From assembly GCF_034009455.1 (NCBI RefSeq), contig NZ_CP125380.1, positions 1,095,001-1,159,000 of the forward strand: a stretch of 64,000 nucleotides of DNA, read 5' to 3'. A program made the position numbers and the translations under genes. The first letter of the stretch is position 1, and the number at the start of each line of letters is the position of its first letter. The stretch is from Pseudomonas sp. P5_109. GTDB taxonomy: Bacteria; Pseudomonadota; Gammaproteobacteria; Pseudomonadales; Pseudomonadaceae. Below, in pieces: positions 26,057 through 35,388 of the stretch. The notes below the pieces were generated by a model. That model ran no database searches and was not told where the DNA came from. It worked only from the letters and a program-made list of their open reading frames with translations.

Positions 26057-27094
26057 TCAAGACTCTTTGCCATCCGAGGAAGGTTTTGCCCCACCTTGTT
26101 TCTGCGAACTCCGCCACACCGCCGGCGGCATTCCAAACTGACTGATAAACCATCGCGTAAACGAACTCGCCATCGAATAACCCAGCATGTCGGCAATCCG
26201 GCTCAGCGGATAATTCGGGTTGTCCAGATAACGCAGCACCAGATCGCGACGCACATCATTGATCACGTCATTGAACGCACACCCATCGTCCTTGAGACGA
26301 CGCTGCAGGGTGCGTACGTTCATGCCCTGGCTTTGGGCGATCTGTTCGATGGTGGCGCGGCCCATGGGCAGGAGCAGGTAGATGGCCTTGCGCACTTCGA
26401 AGAGCATCGAGGTGCCCTGGTGGCCCTGCAGCGAGTCGAGGTAGCTCTGGGCGTAGCGCGCCATCGCCGGGTCGGCGTTGGGATTGGTCATGTCGAGGCT
26501 GGCGTCGGAGCAGACGATGCCGTTGAACTCGCTGCCGAACTCCAGTTTGCAGCCGAACAGACGCCGGTGCAGGTGCAGGTTGTCCGGTGCCTGGTGCATG
26601 AAGTTGACGCTGTAGGGGTGCCAGTGTGAGCCGAGCAGGGCCGCGCAGAGGCGGAACATCACGCCGATGGCCAGCTCCGTGGCCTGGCGGCTGGGCATCG
26701 GGGTTTCGGTGACCACCTCTTCGCGGATGATCACCATCTTGCCGGCCTCTTCAATGAATATCGCCAGCGAGTCATTCATCAGGTGCCGGTAATGCACCAC
26801 CACCTGCAAGGCATCGCGCAGGGTGCGCTGGTGGCTGAGCAGCAGGCTGACCACGCCGAAGTCCGAGAGCTGGCGCGACTCGGCCATGCTCAGGCCGAAG
26901 GTCTGGCAGCCGCTGGCGACGGCCGAGTCTTCCAGCAAGCGGACGGCGGCATCGATCTGGATACGGTGTTCAGGGGCTTGCAGTTGGGCCTTGCTCAGGC
27001 CGACAGCGGCCAGCACGTCGCGCGGGTTGAAACCCAGGTACTGGGTGACCTCAAGGTAGTTGGTCAAGACGGCGGCGCGAACAAGCTTGGTCAT
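26057..27094 (-). CDS. AraC-family transcriptional regulator (Arabinose_bd N-domain type)
   Basis: A 345-residue regulator with an N-terminal ligand-binding domain of the PF12625 type and a C-terminal AraC DNA-binding domain (two HTHs: IEQIAQSQGMNVRTLQRRLK and the YPLSRIADMLGYS segment ending FTRWF). Regulators of this subtype often control lipid or amino-acid catabolic genes. It is transcribed away from the hydrolase and DUF1302-to-ligase set and is the likely local regulator of that set. The gap 25815-26056, on its 3' side, shows no gene. Confidence 0.88.
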   Translation of the reverse strand: MTKLVRAAVLTNYLEVTQYLGFNPRDVLAAVGLSKAQLQAPEHRIQIDAAVRLLEDSAVASGCQTFGLSMAESRQLSDFGVVSLLLSHQRTLRDALQVVVHYRHLMNDSLAIFIEEAGKMVIIREEVVTETPMPSRQATELAIGVMFRLCAALLGSHWHPYSVNFMHQAPDNLHLHRRLFGCKLEFGSEFNGIVCSDASLDMTNPNADPAMARYAQSYLDSLQGHQGTSMLFEVRKAIYLLLPMGRATIEQIAQSQGMNVRTLQRRLKDDGCAFNDVINDVRRDLVLRYLDNPNYPLSRIADMLGYSMASSFTRWFISQFGMPPAVWRSSQKQGGAKPSSDGKES

Positions 27095-27440
27095 GCAAAG
27101 TCTTCCCTGGGCCGATGGTGATTGGCGTGAGCGTGGCGACTATATCCAGCGTATCAACAGTTGAACAGTTGTCATGTCGTTGATGGTTTTCATGCTGTGC
27201 GCTCACCCATCCTCTGCGCTGCATGGTGCCATCCGCGTTCATCCGTTGATTACAGTGACCCTGCGCCAACCTGCGGGGTTTTTCGACCAGTGGTCTAGCT
27301 GTCCGGATGTCCGACAATTTGTCATCAAAAGAAAAGTGCCTGACGTCCAATGTAAAGCGCTTCGGGTGGGCGAACTTTAATGTCGACCCTACAAAAAGCC
27401 CCTGGCGAAAACAGCCAGTCGAGTTATCGAGAAAGCGAAG
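27095..27440. other. Divergent intergenic region between araC-type regulator and hydrolase
   Basis: About 345 bases with no convincing coding sequence, placed where divergent promoters and the regulator's operator should be. Short repeated GTCCG/ATGTCCG elements occur around 27300-27320. I did not find a confident -24/-12 or operator motif. Confidence 0.4.
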
Positions 27441-27449
27441 GTGTTGACC

Positions 27450-28016
27450 GTGGACAAACTGCAAACTGCCGCCACCGTTCTGATCGTCCCGGGTCTGCGC
27501 GAGCACGTGGCCGAACATTGGCAAACCTTGCTGCAAGCCCGGCTGGGCAAAGTACGTAGCGTCCCGCCACTGGAGACCGACAAGCTCGATTGCATGGCCC
27601 GTGTGCGGGCAATTCAACACGAACTCGAACAGATCGAAGGCCCGGTGATTCTGGTGGCCCACAGCGCCGGTGTGCTGATGGTCGCGCACTGGGCAGCGCA
27701 CTACAGCCGCCCGATCAAGGGCGCTTTACTGGCTGCGCCACCGGACCTCGATGCGGTCTGGCCGGCAAACTATCCATCTTCCGAAACCCTGCGTAACCAG
27801 GGCTGGAATCCTCTGCCACAAGGCCCGCTGCCATTTCGCAGCATCGTGGCCGGCAGCACCAACGATCACCTTGCCACGCTGCCTGCGGTCACCCGCATGG
27901 CAGAAGGCTGGGGCGCCGAATTGCTCAATCTGGGCGATGTCGGCCACCTAAATCCGGCCGCAGGATTTGGCCACTGGCAGCAAGCCGAAGCACTCATCCT
28001 GGAGCTGGACCGCTAG
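27450..28016 (+). CDS. RBBP9/YdeN-family serine hydrolase
   Basis: A 188-residue alpha/beta-hydrolase of the RBBP9/YdeN group. The early strand TVLIVPGLRE, nucleophile elbow VAHSAGV (Ser) and late catalytic His in LGDVGHLNPA are visible. GTG 27450 has AAGG eight bases upstream and is preferred; GTG 27441, three codons earlier, is also possible. The substrate is probably a small ester. It stands between the AraC regulator and the lipid operon and may belong to the same regulon. The stop codon lies in a short tandem duplication. Confidence 0.82.
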   Translation: MDKLQTAATVLIVPGLREHVAEHWQTLLQARLGKVRSVPPLETDKLDCMARVRAIQHELEQIEGPVILVAHSAGVLMVAHWAAHYSRPIKGALLAAPPDLDAVWPANYPSSETLRNQGWNPLPQGPLPFRSIVAGSTNDHLATLPAVTRMAEGWGAELLNLGDVGHLNPAAGFGHWQQAEALILELDR

Positions 28017-28042
28017 TACAAGGAGCTGGACCGGCAGTACGC
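28001..28042 (+). repeat. 21-base imperfect tandem duplication across a stop codon
   Basis: GGAGCTGGACCGCTAGTACAA (28001-28021) is followed directly by a second copy with CGGCAG in place of CGCTAG. The hydrolase stop TAG in copy 1 corresponds to CAG in copy 2, so one substitution would extend the frame. The rest of the gap to 28140 has an imperfect inverted repeat, CGTAAACC/GGTTTGCG, at 28071-28092. Confidence 0.8.
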
Positions 28043-28140
28043 CACCGGCATTTGCCCTCATTCCTTAAAACGTAAACCCAAAGAGGTTTGCGTGAGGGCG
28101 GCTGCGCTTAAAACAAATACAAAAAGGCGGAGACAACGCA

Positions 28141-30144
28141 ATGCACAACAATAAGAGTCACGGCTTCACCACCGTACGCTACACCTTGCTGGCCTCGGCC
28201 ATTCTGGCCGTGATCGCGCCGCTGGCCCATGGGGTCGAGATCGACCTGGGTAACCCGGACTGGACCGCGCGCCTGGATAACACCGTCAAGTACAACTACG
28301 GCGTGCGCACCGAAAGTGCCGACAAGCGCATGTTGGGGACGCCGAACAATAACGACGGCGATTACAACTTCCGCAAGGCCGGCACCAACATCACCAACCG
28401 TATCGACCTGTTGACCGAAATGGACGTGGTCTACAAGAACGCCATGGGCTTTCGTGTCAGCGCCGCCACCTGGTACGACAAGGCCTATGACAACACCGGT
28501 TCCAACTCCAACCCGTTCGTCAACGGCAATGGCTCGACGTCGGGCCTGATCGCCAACGACCCGCGCCTGGCTGGGGTCACCCATGACAACGTCGGCAATG
28601 GCAGCTCGCACCTGAGCAACTATGCCCAGCGTTACTACAGCGGTCCTTCGGGCGAAATCCTCGATGCCTTCGTGTTCTACAGCACCGAAGTGGGCGAGGA
28701 GTCGATGCTCAGCGTCAAGGCCGGTCAGCACAACGTGTTCTGGGGCGAGACCATTCTCAACCCGGTGCACTCGGTCAGCTACGGCCAGTCCGGCCTCGAC
28801 CTGGCCAAGCTTGCCGCATCGCCTGGCACCGAAGCCAAGGAACTGTTCGTGCCGCGCAACCAGTTGTCGATGTCGTTCACCGTCAATCCGGAATTGACCG
28901 TGGGTGCCCAGTACTTCCTCGATTGGGATGCCGCGCGTCTGCCGGAAGCCGGGACCTACTACGGTGGTTCCGACCTGGTCGGCTTTGGTGCGCAATCCTT
29001 CCTGCTCGGCAACACCAACGCCGTGGTGCCTGGCAGCCCGCTGGGTTGTGGCCTGGCGCCGTGCAACGCGTTGACCAACGTGCGTCGTGGCCATGACCTG
29101 ACTCCGGGCAGCAGCGGCGACTGGGGCGTCATGGCCAAGTGGTCGCCGGCCTGGCTGGATGGCACCCTCGGCGTCTACTACCGCGAAACCTCGGAAATCC
29201 TCCCGCAAGCCTGGCTGGATGCCCGGGGCATTACCTCGGCCAACCCCAACGGCACCCGTCCGGCAGGGCAAGTGCCTGCGGTGGTCAACACCCTTAACTC
29301 GCTGGATTCCGCCACCTATCAACTGGCCTATGCCGACAACATCAAGATCTTTGGCCTGAGCTTGTCCAAGGACGTGGGCGGGATCAGCGTCGGTTCGGAC
29401 CTGAACATCCGTCACAACATGCCGCTGGCCAGTATCCCGGCGATCGTCAGCACCAACAGCCCGCTGGGCCTGGGCAAGGGCCTCGGCCTGCTGCCTGCGC
29501 GTACCGACGCGACGGGTGTGATCTACGACACCCCGAGCCGTGGCGACAGCATGAGCGCCACTGGTGACACCCTGCACTGGACGCTCAACGGTCTGATGAC
29601 CCTGCCGAAAACGCCGGTGTTCGATCAGGCGACTGTGCTTGCCGAGCTGTACTACAGCAACCTGCTCAAGCTCGATAGCAAGAACGAAGCACTCTACAAG
29701 GGCAAGGACAGCTATCGCGGCATCGACGCGCCGACCCGGGACAACTGGGGCCTGGCAGTCAACTTCACACCGACCTGGTACCAGGTGTTCCCCGGTGTCG
29801 ACCTCAACGCGCCGATGTCGGTCAACGTCGGTCTCGACGGTGTGTCGCCGGTCTCCGGTGGTGGTGCCAAGGACACCGGCAACTATGCCGTGGGCGTCGG
29901 TGCCGTTGTGTACAACAAATACTTTGTCGACCTGAAGTACGTGGACTCCTTCGGCCAGACCGACAAGTGCAACACCAGCGGTGTGAGTACCGGCCCGAAA
30001 GGCGGTGACGGCTCTACCCCGAACGCCTTCAGCGGCAACGAAAACTACGCCTGTTACGCCGGGGGCTACTCGTCCTTCTCCGGAGGTGGTGCCACGACCG
30101 AGGACCGTGGCGCCGTGTACCTGACGATGAAAACTACATTCTGA
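28141..30144 (+). CDS. DUF1302 outer-membrane protein
   Basis: A 667-residue DUF1302 family protein with a signal peptide (ASAILAVIAPLAHG, cleavage near residue 36) and a long beta-rich, glycine- and asparagine-rich body ending in a terminal Phe (MKTTF), as in outer-membrane barrels. The family nearly always accompanies DUF1329 and MMPL proteins; in P. putida such a pair has been linked by fitness data to growth on Tween or alkyl esters (from memory). GGAG precedes ATG 28141. First gene of the DUF1302-DUF1329-YCF48-MMPL-dehydrogenase-ligase set. Confidence 0.88.
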   Translation: MHNNKSHGFTTVRYTLLASAILAVIAPLAHGVEIDLGNPDWTARLDNTVKYNYGVRTESADKRMLGTPNNNDGDYNFRKAGTNITNRIDLLTEMDVVYKNAMGFRVSAATWYDKAYDNTGSNSNPFVNGNGSTSGLIANDPRLAGVTHDNVGNGSSHLSNYAQRYYSGPSGEILDAFVFYSTEVGEESMLSVKAGQHNVFWGETILNPVHSVSYGQSGLDLAKLAASPGTEAKELFVPRNQLSMSFTVNPELTVGAQYFLDWDAARLPEAGTYYGGSDLVGFGAQSFLLGNTNAVVPGSPLGCGLAPCNALTNVRRGHDLTPGSSGDWGVMAKWSPAWLDGTLGVYYRETSEILPQAWLDARGITSANPNGTRPAGQVPAVVNTLNSLDSATYQLAYADNIKIFGLSLSKDVGGISVGSDLNIRHNMPLASIPAIVSTNSPLGLGKGLGLLPARTDATGVIYDTPSRGDSMSATGDTLHWTLNGLMTLPKTPVFDQATVLAELYYSNLLKLDSKNEALYKGKDSYRGIDAPTRDNWGLAVNFTPTWYQVFPGVDLNAPMSVNVGLDGVSPVSGGGAKDTGNYAVGVGAVVYNKYFVDLKYVDSFGQTDKCNTSGVSTGPKGGDGSTPNAFSGNENYACYAGGYSSFSGGGATTEDRGAVYLTMKTTF

Positions 30145-30185
30145 TTCACCACTGATTTGCTCAATGCAAGCAGGAGAATAACAAG

Positions 30186-31544
30186 ATGAAATTTGTACAA
30201 ACCGTGTTGGCCGCTTCACTGGCCATGGTCCTTGCCGCTCAGGCACAGGCCGCTGTTTCAACCCAGGAAGCTGCCAAACTGGGCACCAGCCTGACGCAGG
30301 TAGGGGCTGAAAAAGCCGGGAACGCTGATGGTTCCATCCCAGCCTATGCCGGTGGCCTGACCACGCCGCCAGCCAGCTTCAAAGCCGGCGACAGCATGCG
30401 TCCGGATCCGTTTGCCAGTGAAAAACCGCTGCTGGTGATCGACGGCAAGAACGTCGATCAGTACAAGGGCCTGCTCACGGCAACCACGGTAGAACTGGCC
30501 AAGCGCTTCCCGACGTTCCGTGTCGACGTGTTCCCGACGCACCGCACCGTTTCGCTGCCTCAGGCGATTCTGGATAACGGCGTGAAGAACGCCAGCGGCG
30601 CCAAGTCCCTGGAAGGTGGCCTGGCCATCGACAACGTGCTGCCGGGCATTCCGTTCCCGATTCCGCAATCGGGCAACGAAGCGATGTGGAACTTCCTGTT
30701 GCGCTACCAGGGCGTCAGCATCAGCTCCAAGTACGACTCCTGGAACGTCGACTCGGCCGGCGTGGCGAGCCTGGCGACCACCGGGCAAGCGAACATCTCC
30801 TATCCGATCTACGAAAACCTGTCGCAGCCGATCAGCAGCGCCGACGTGTACTACCAGATGAAGCTGGCGTACACCGGCCCTGCGCGCCGCGCCGGTGAGG
30901 CGATCATGCTCAAGGACGCCGCCAACCCGTTGCAGCAGCCGCGCCGCGCCTGGCAGTACTTGCCGGGGCAGCGTCGGGTGAAACTGGCGCCGAGCCTGGC
31001 CTACGACACGCCTAACCCGGGTACCGCTGGCGCGGGCACTTACGATGACGTGTTCGTGTTCAACGGTGCACTGGACCGCTACGACTGGAAGCTGGTGGGC
31101 AAGCAGGAAATGATCGTGCCCTACAACACCTACAAGCTGACCTACGTGCAGGATCCGAAGTCGCTGACCACCGCCAACCACCTGTCACCTGACTTCGTGC
31201 GTTGGGAAAAACATCGCGTGTGGGTCGTTGAAGGCAACCTCAAGGCCGGTGCCCGTCACATCTACGCCAAACGCCGCTTCTACCTCGACGAAGACAGCTG
31301 GACCGCTCTGGCCTCGGATCAATATGACGCCCGTGGCCAGCTCTATCGCGGTTCCTTCGCCTTCCTGAGCCAGAGCTACGACAAGCAGGTTCCGGATTCG
31401 ACGCCCTTCATGATCTACGACCTGGTCGGCGGTTCGTACAACATCAACGGCGTGGTCGGCCCTTACGGCGGTATCAAGTACATCGAACCGCTCTCCAAGG
31501 CCCAGTGGTCTTCGGAATCCCTGGCAGGCGCCGGTATTCGCTAA
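30186..31544 (+). CDS. DUF1329 periplasmic/outer-membrane lipid-handling protein
   Basis: A 452-residue DUF1329 protein with a Sec signal (MVLAAQAQAA, cleavage near residue 22). The family resembles LolA/LolB-type lipoprotein carriers in fold, which suits a role in moving lipid between outer membrane and the MMPL transporter. AGGAG lies before ATG 30186, 41 bases from the DUF1302 gene. Exact function not established. Confidence 0.87.
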   Translation: MKFVQTVLAASLAMVLAAQAQAAVSTQEAAKLGTSLTQVGAEKAGNADGSIPAYAGGLTTPPASFKAGDSMRPDPFASEKPLLVIDGKNVDQYKGLLTATTVELAKRFPTFRVDVFPTHRTVSLPQAILDNGVKNASGAKSLEGGLAIDNVLPGIPFPIPQSGNEAMWNFLLRYQGVSISSKYDSWNVDSAGVASLATTGQANISYPIYENLSQPISSADVYYQMKLAYTGPARRAGEAIMLKDAANPLQQPRRAWQYLPGQRRVKLAPSLAYDTPNPGTAGAGTYDDVFVFNGALDRYDWKLVGKQEMIVPYNTYKLTYVQDPKSLTTANHLSPDFVRWEKHRVWVVEGNLKAGARHIYAKRRFYLDEDSWTALASDQYDARGQLYRGSFAFLSQSYDKQVPDSTPFMIYDLVGGSYNINGVVGPYGGIKYIEPLSKAQWSSESLAGAGIR

Positions 31545-31580
31545 GCCAACCGCAAAAACGCGCTCGCACGATCCACCGGC

Positions 31581-31683
31581 ACTGTAGGAGCGAGCTCGCT
31601 CGCGATGGACTCAAGGACACCGCGGGGAACCAGACTCCCCGCGTCATCGTTAACGCCCATCGCGAGCAAGCTCGCTCCTACAA
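31581..31683. repeat. REPIN between DUF1329 and YCF48-like genes
   Basis: Inverted TGTAGGAGCGAGC-type REPs at 31581-31608 and 31657-31683 flank a spacer containing GGGGAACCAGACTCCCC and CATCGTTAACG. The spacer matches, in opposite orientation, that of the element at 38851-38954. It sits inside the probable operon and may affect mRNA stability there. Confidence 0.88.
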
Positions 31684-31766
31684 CCGGCATGTCCTGTACG
31701 GCGTGAGGTTTAAACGTCAGGCACACGGATGTGTGCCTCGGCGCGGTTTTCCGAAGAGGACGCAGT

Positions 31767-32846
31767 ATGTGTTCGTATAAAAATAATATTCTGCAGCTGG
31801 CGTTTGGCGTTGTGCTCTGCCTGTCGCAGGGCGTCAGCCAAGCGGCCGAATACGTCGATGTGCTGGACCTGCCCGCCAGGGTCAGCGCCTTGGCGATCAA
31901 CAGCCCGTTGTCCGGCATGGCCCGCGCCGGTGAGCGCGTGATCGCCGTCGGCCAGCGTGGCCATATTCTGTTTTCCGATGATTCGGGAAACCACTGGCAA
32001 CAGGCCGTCGTACCGGCCAGTGCCGACCTCACTGCGGTGAATTTTCCGACCACCACCCAAGGCTGGGCGGTGGGTAATGACGGCGTGGTGCTGCACAGCA
32101 GCGACGCCGGCGCGACTTGGCAAAAGCAACTCGACGGTCGTCAGATCGGCGCCTTGCTGGTCAAGCATTACACGGCGCTGGCCAGCGCCGAACCGGGCAA
32201 CGAGCAATGGCCCCAGTTGGCTATGGAAGGCCAACGACTGGTCGATCAGGGCGCGGACAAACCGCTGCTGGACGTCTGGTTTGCCAACGATAAAACCGGC
32301 TATGTGGTCGGCGTGTTCAACCTGATCTTGCGCACCGACGACGGCGGCCAGACCTGGACCCCGTTCCAGGACCGCACCGACAACCCGCAGGGTTTTCACC
32401 TCAACGCCATCGCCTCCACCGGCGACGCTTTGTACATCGCCGGTGAGCAGGGCCTGCTGCTCAAGTGGGACGAAAGCGCCCAACGCTTCAATGCCGTGCC
32501 GACGCCCTATCAAGGCAGCTTTTTCGGCGTGCTCGGCAAGCCTGGCGAAGTGCTGATCTACGGCCTGCGCGGCAACGTGCTGCGCAGCACCGACGGCGGC
32601 CAGAGCTGGACCGCACTGGACAGCGGCCTGCACGTCAGCATCACCGCCGGCCTGATCGATGCCCATGGCAATTATCGCCTGTTCACCCAGGGCGGGCAGA
32701 TGCTGGTCAGCCAGGGCACTGGCGCGCAGATGCAGTGGGTGCGCAAGCCCGCACGGACTCCGGTGTCCGCTGCCACCCAGTCCGCCGCTGGCGCGTTGGT
32801 GGTCGCGGGCAGCCGTGGCGCCCAGACGCTAGCCCTCGAACCCTAA
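31767..32846 (+). CDS. YCF48/BNR-repeat exported protein
   Basis: A 359-residue beta-propeller-like protein with a signal peptide and at least four Asp-box repeats (SDDSGNHWQQ, SSDAGATWQK, TDDGGQTWTP, STDGGQSWTA). Related proteins next to MMPL transporters in Pseudomonas are called photosystem II stability or YCF48-related proteins; a scaffold or lipid-binding role is likely, unrelated to photosynthesis. GAGGA precedes ATG 31767. It is 16 bases from the MMPL gene. Confidence 0.85.
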   Translation: MCSYKNNILQLAFGVVLCLSQGVSQAAEYVDVLDLPARVSALAINSPLSGMARAGERVIAVGQRGHILFSDDSGNHWQQAVVPASADLTAVNFPTTTQGWAVGNDGVVLHSSDAGATWQKQLDGRQIGALLVKHYTALASAEPGNEQWPQLAMEGQRLVDQGADKPLLDVWFANDKTGYVVGVFNLILRTDDGGQTWTPFQDRTDNPQGFHLNAIASTGDALYIAGEQGLLLKWDESAQRFNAVPTPYQGSFFGVLGKPGEVLIYGLRGNVLRSTDGGQSWTALDSGLHVSITAGLIDAHGNYRLFTQGGQMLVSQGTGAQMQWVRKPARTPVSAATQSAAGALVVAGSRGAQTLALEP

Positions 32847-32862
32847 GAGCGAGAACCCAGAC

Positions 32863-35382
32863 ATGGGCAATATCAAACAAGACGCCATGCCGGTGATCCG
32901 CGATCTGCGGGATTTCGACCACCGCTCCGGCAACCTCCTCGAGCGGCTGGTGTTCAACTACCGCCCGCTGTTCATGCTGCTGATGGCGCTGGCCACCGTG
33001 GTGCTGGGCTTCATGGCCGTGACTCGCCTGGAGTTGCGCCCAAGCTTCGAAAAAATGATTCCGCAGAGCCAGCCGTACATCCAGAACTTCCTGGAAAACC
33101 GCGCTTCCCTGCGCGGCCTGGGCAACTCGGTGCGGGTGGTGGTCGAGAACACCCAGGGCGATATATTCGATCCCGAATACCTCGACGTACTCAAGCAGGT
33201 CAACGACCAACTGTTCCTCACCGAAGGCGTCGACCGCGCGTGGATGAAGTCGCTGTGGAGTCCGGCCGTGCGCTGGACCGAAGTCACCGAGGACGGTTTC
33301 CAGGGTGGCCCGGTGATGCCCGACACCTATTCGGGGCAGCCTGAGCAGATCGAACAGCTGCGCCAGAATATTTCCCGCGCCGGCATTGTCGGCAGCCTGG
33401 TGGCCAGCGACTTCAAGTCGACCATGCTGATCGTGCCGCTGCTGGACAAAGCCGCCGCTGGTGGTCAACGCATCAACTATCACGCGTTCTCGCAGATGCT
33501 CGAAGAGCAGTTGCGCGACAAGATCGAATACGCCGGCGACAGCGCTGCGCGTAAATCCGGGGTAGAAGGCAGCGGCCATTACAAGGTGCGGGTGATCGGC
33601 TTCGCCAAACTCATGGGCGACCTGATCGACGGCCTGATCCAGGTGATGATGTTCTTCGGCCTGGCCGTGGTCACTTCGCTGGTGATCATCTACGCCTACA
33701 CCCGTTGCGTGCGCAGCACCTTGCTGGTGGTCGGCTGCTCGCTGATCGCGGTGGTCTGGCAACTGGGCATCGTCGCCTGGCTCGGCTACGCCATCGATCC
33801 GTACTCGGTACTGGTGCCGTTTTTGATCTTTGCCATCGGCGTGTCCCACGCGGCGCAGAAGATGAACGGCATCATGCAGGACATCGCCCGTGGCACCCAC
33901 AAGCTGATCGCCGCGCGCTACACCTTCCGCCGTCTGTTCATTGCCGGCGTCACCGCGTTGCTCGCCGATGCCGTGGGCTTTGCGGTGCTGATGCTGATCG
34001 ACATCCCGGTGATCCAGGACCTGGCAATCACCGCCAGCATCGGCGTCGCCGTGCTGATCTTCACCTCGCTGTTGCTGATGCCGGTGGCGCTGTCCTATGT
34101 CGGTGTGGGCGCGAAAGCCGCCGAGCGTGCGCTGAAAATCGACAACCGCGCCGAGAAGCACAAAGGCTTCGGCAAGCTGTGGGACGCGCTCGATCGCTTC
34201 ACCACCGCCAAGTGGGCCACCGGTGCGGTGCTGGTCGCGGTGTTGATGGGCATTGGCGGTTACGTGGTCAGCCTGAACCTGAAGATCGGCGACCTGGAAA
34301 GCGGGGCGCCGGAGTTGCGCGCCGACTCGCGCTACAACCGCGACAACGCCTACATCACCCAGCATTACGCGCTGTCCAGCGACCTGTTCGCGGTGATGAT
34401 CAAGACCGCGCCGGAAGGCTGCCTGAACTACAAGACCCTGGTCCTCGCCGACCGCCTGGCCTGGGAGCTGCAACAGTATCCGGGCGTGCAGGCCACCGCG
34501 TCGCTGGTCAACGCGGTACGTCAGATCACCGCCGGCACCTACGAGGGCAACCCCAAGCTCAACAGCATCCAGCGCAACCAGGACGTTCTCAACTACGCCG
34601 CGCAACAAGCCTCGGTCAACTCGCCGGAGCTGTTCAACACCGACTGCTCGCTGATGCCGGTGATCACCTTCCTCAAGGATCACAAGGCCGAGACCCTCGA
34701 CGCGGTAGTGGCGATTGCCGACAAGTTCGCCAAGGAAAACAGCACCCCTGATCGCCAGTTCCTGCTCGCCGCCGGCACCGCCGGGATCGAGGCCGCGACC
34801 AACATCGTCGTACGCGAAGCCAACCGCACCATGCTGCTGTACGTGTATGCGGCGGTGACGCTGTTCTGCCTGATCACCTTCCGCAGTTGGCGCGCCACGC
34901 TGGTGGCGCTGTTGCCGCTGGTGCTGACCTCGATCCTCTGCGAAGCCCTGATGGTGGCCATGGGCATCGGCGTGAAAGTCGCGACCCTGCCGGTGATCGC
35001 CCTCGGCGTGGGCATCGGCGTCGACTACGCCCTGTACCTGCTCAGCGTGCAACTGCACTTCCAGCGCCAGGGCCTGCCGCTGTCCGAGGCTTACCGCAAT
35101 GCGGTGTCGTTCACCGGCCGCGTGGTCGGGCTGGTGGGCATCACCCTCGCGGCGGGCGTGGTGTGCTGGGTCTGGTCGCCGATCAAGTTCCAGGCCGACA
35201 TGGGCATCCTGCTGACCTTCATGTTCCTGTGGAACATGCTCGGCGCGCTGATCCTGATCCCGGCCCTGTCGTACTTCCTGCTACGCGAACGGGCACCCAA
35301 GCCTGGTTCTGTTGCGGCAGACGAAAACACTGAATCCACTGAACGTCCGGGCGTGCCACATGCCCTGACCACTTCCGAGTAA
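32863..35382 (+). CDS. MMPL-type RND transporter
   Basis: An 839-residue RND-superfamily protein with two halves, each with a TM segment, a large periplasmic loop and a five-TM bundle. Signatures include ILIFTS-like stretches and GVGIGVDYALYLLS near the C-terminus. MMPL proteins move lipids or hydrophobic compounds. Surrounded by outer-membrane, periplasmic and fatty acid activation genes, it is probably the inner-membrane step of a lipid transport route; import is inferred from the catabolic neighbours. ATG 32887 is an alternative start. Confidence 0.88.
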   Translation: MGNIKQDAMPVIRDLRDFDHRSGNLLERLVFNYRPLFMLLMALATVVLGFMAVTRLELRPSFEKMIPQSQPYIQNFLENRASLRGLGNSVRVVVENTQGDIFDPEYLDVLKQVNDQLFLTEGVDRAWMKSLWSPAVRWTEVTEDGFQGGPVMPDTYSGQPEQIEQLRQNISRAGIVGSLVASDFKSTMLIVPLLDKAAAGGQRINYHAFSQMLEEQLRDKIEYAGDSAARKSGVEGSGHYKVRVIGFAKLMGDLIDGLIQVMMFFGLAVVTSLVIIYAYTRCVRSTLLVVGCSLIAVVWQLGIVAWLGYAIDPYSVLVPFLIFAIGVSHAAQKMNGIMQDIARGTHKLIAARYTFRRLFIAGVTALLADAVGFAVLMLIDIPVIQDLAITASIGVAVLIFTSLLLMPVALSYVGVGAKAAERALKIDNRAEKHKGFGKLWDALDRFTTAKWATGAVLVAVLMGIGGYVVSLNLKIGDLESGAPELRADSRYNRDNAYITQHYALSSDLFAVMIKTAPEGCLNYKTLVLADRLAWELQQYPGVQATASLVNAVRQITAGTYEGNPKLNSIQRNQDVLNYAAQQASVNSPELFNTDCSLMPVITFLKDHKAETLDAVVAIADKFAKENSTPDRQFLLAAGTAGIEAATNIVVREANRTMLLYVYAAVTLFCLITFRSWRATLVALLPLVLTSILCEALMVAMGIGVKVATLPVIALGVGIGVDYALYLLSVQLHFQRQGLPLSEAYRNAVSFTGRVVGLVGITLAAGVVCWVWSPIKFQADMGILLTFMFLWNMLGALILIPALSYFLLRERAPKPGSVAADENTESTERPGVPHALTTSE

Positions 35383-35388
35383 GCCAAG

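Noticed and set aside
28071..28092. PsrA/FadR-like operator before the DUF1302 gene
   Set aside because: CGTAAACC/GGTTTGCG is an inverted repeat, but its arm spacing does not fit the GAAAC-N4-GTTTC pattern; kept only as an unnamed inverted repeat.
28108..30261. 717-codon minus-strand frame opposite the DUF1302 gene
   Set aside because: Shadow of the DUF1302 coding strand; no start context or family.
32707..35058. 783-codon minus-strand frame opposite the MMPL gene
   Set aside because: His/Gln-rich shadow frame; the plus strand has RND signatures and proper spacing.
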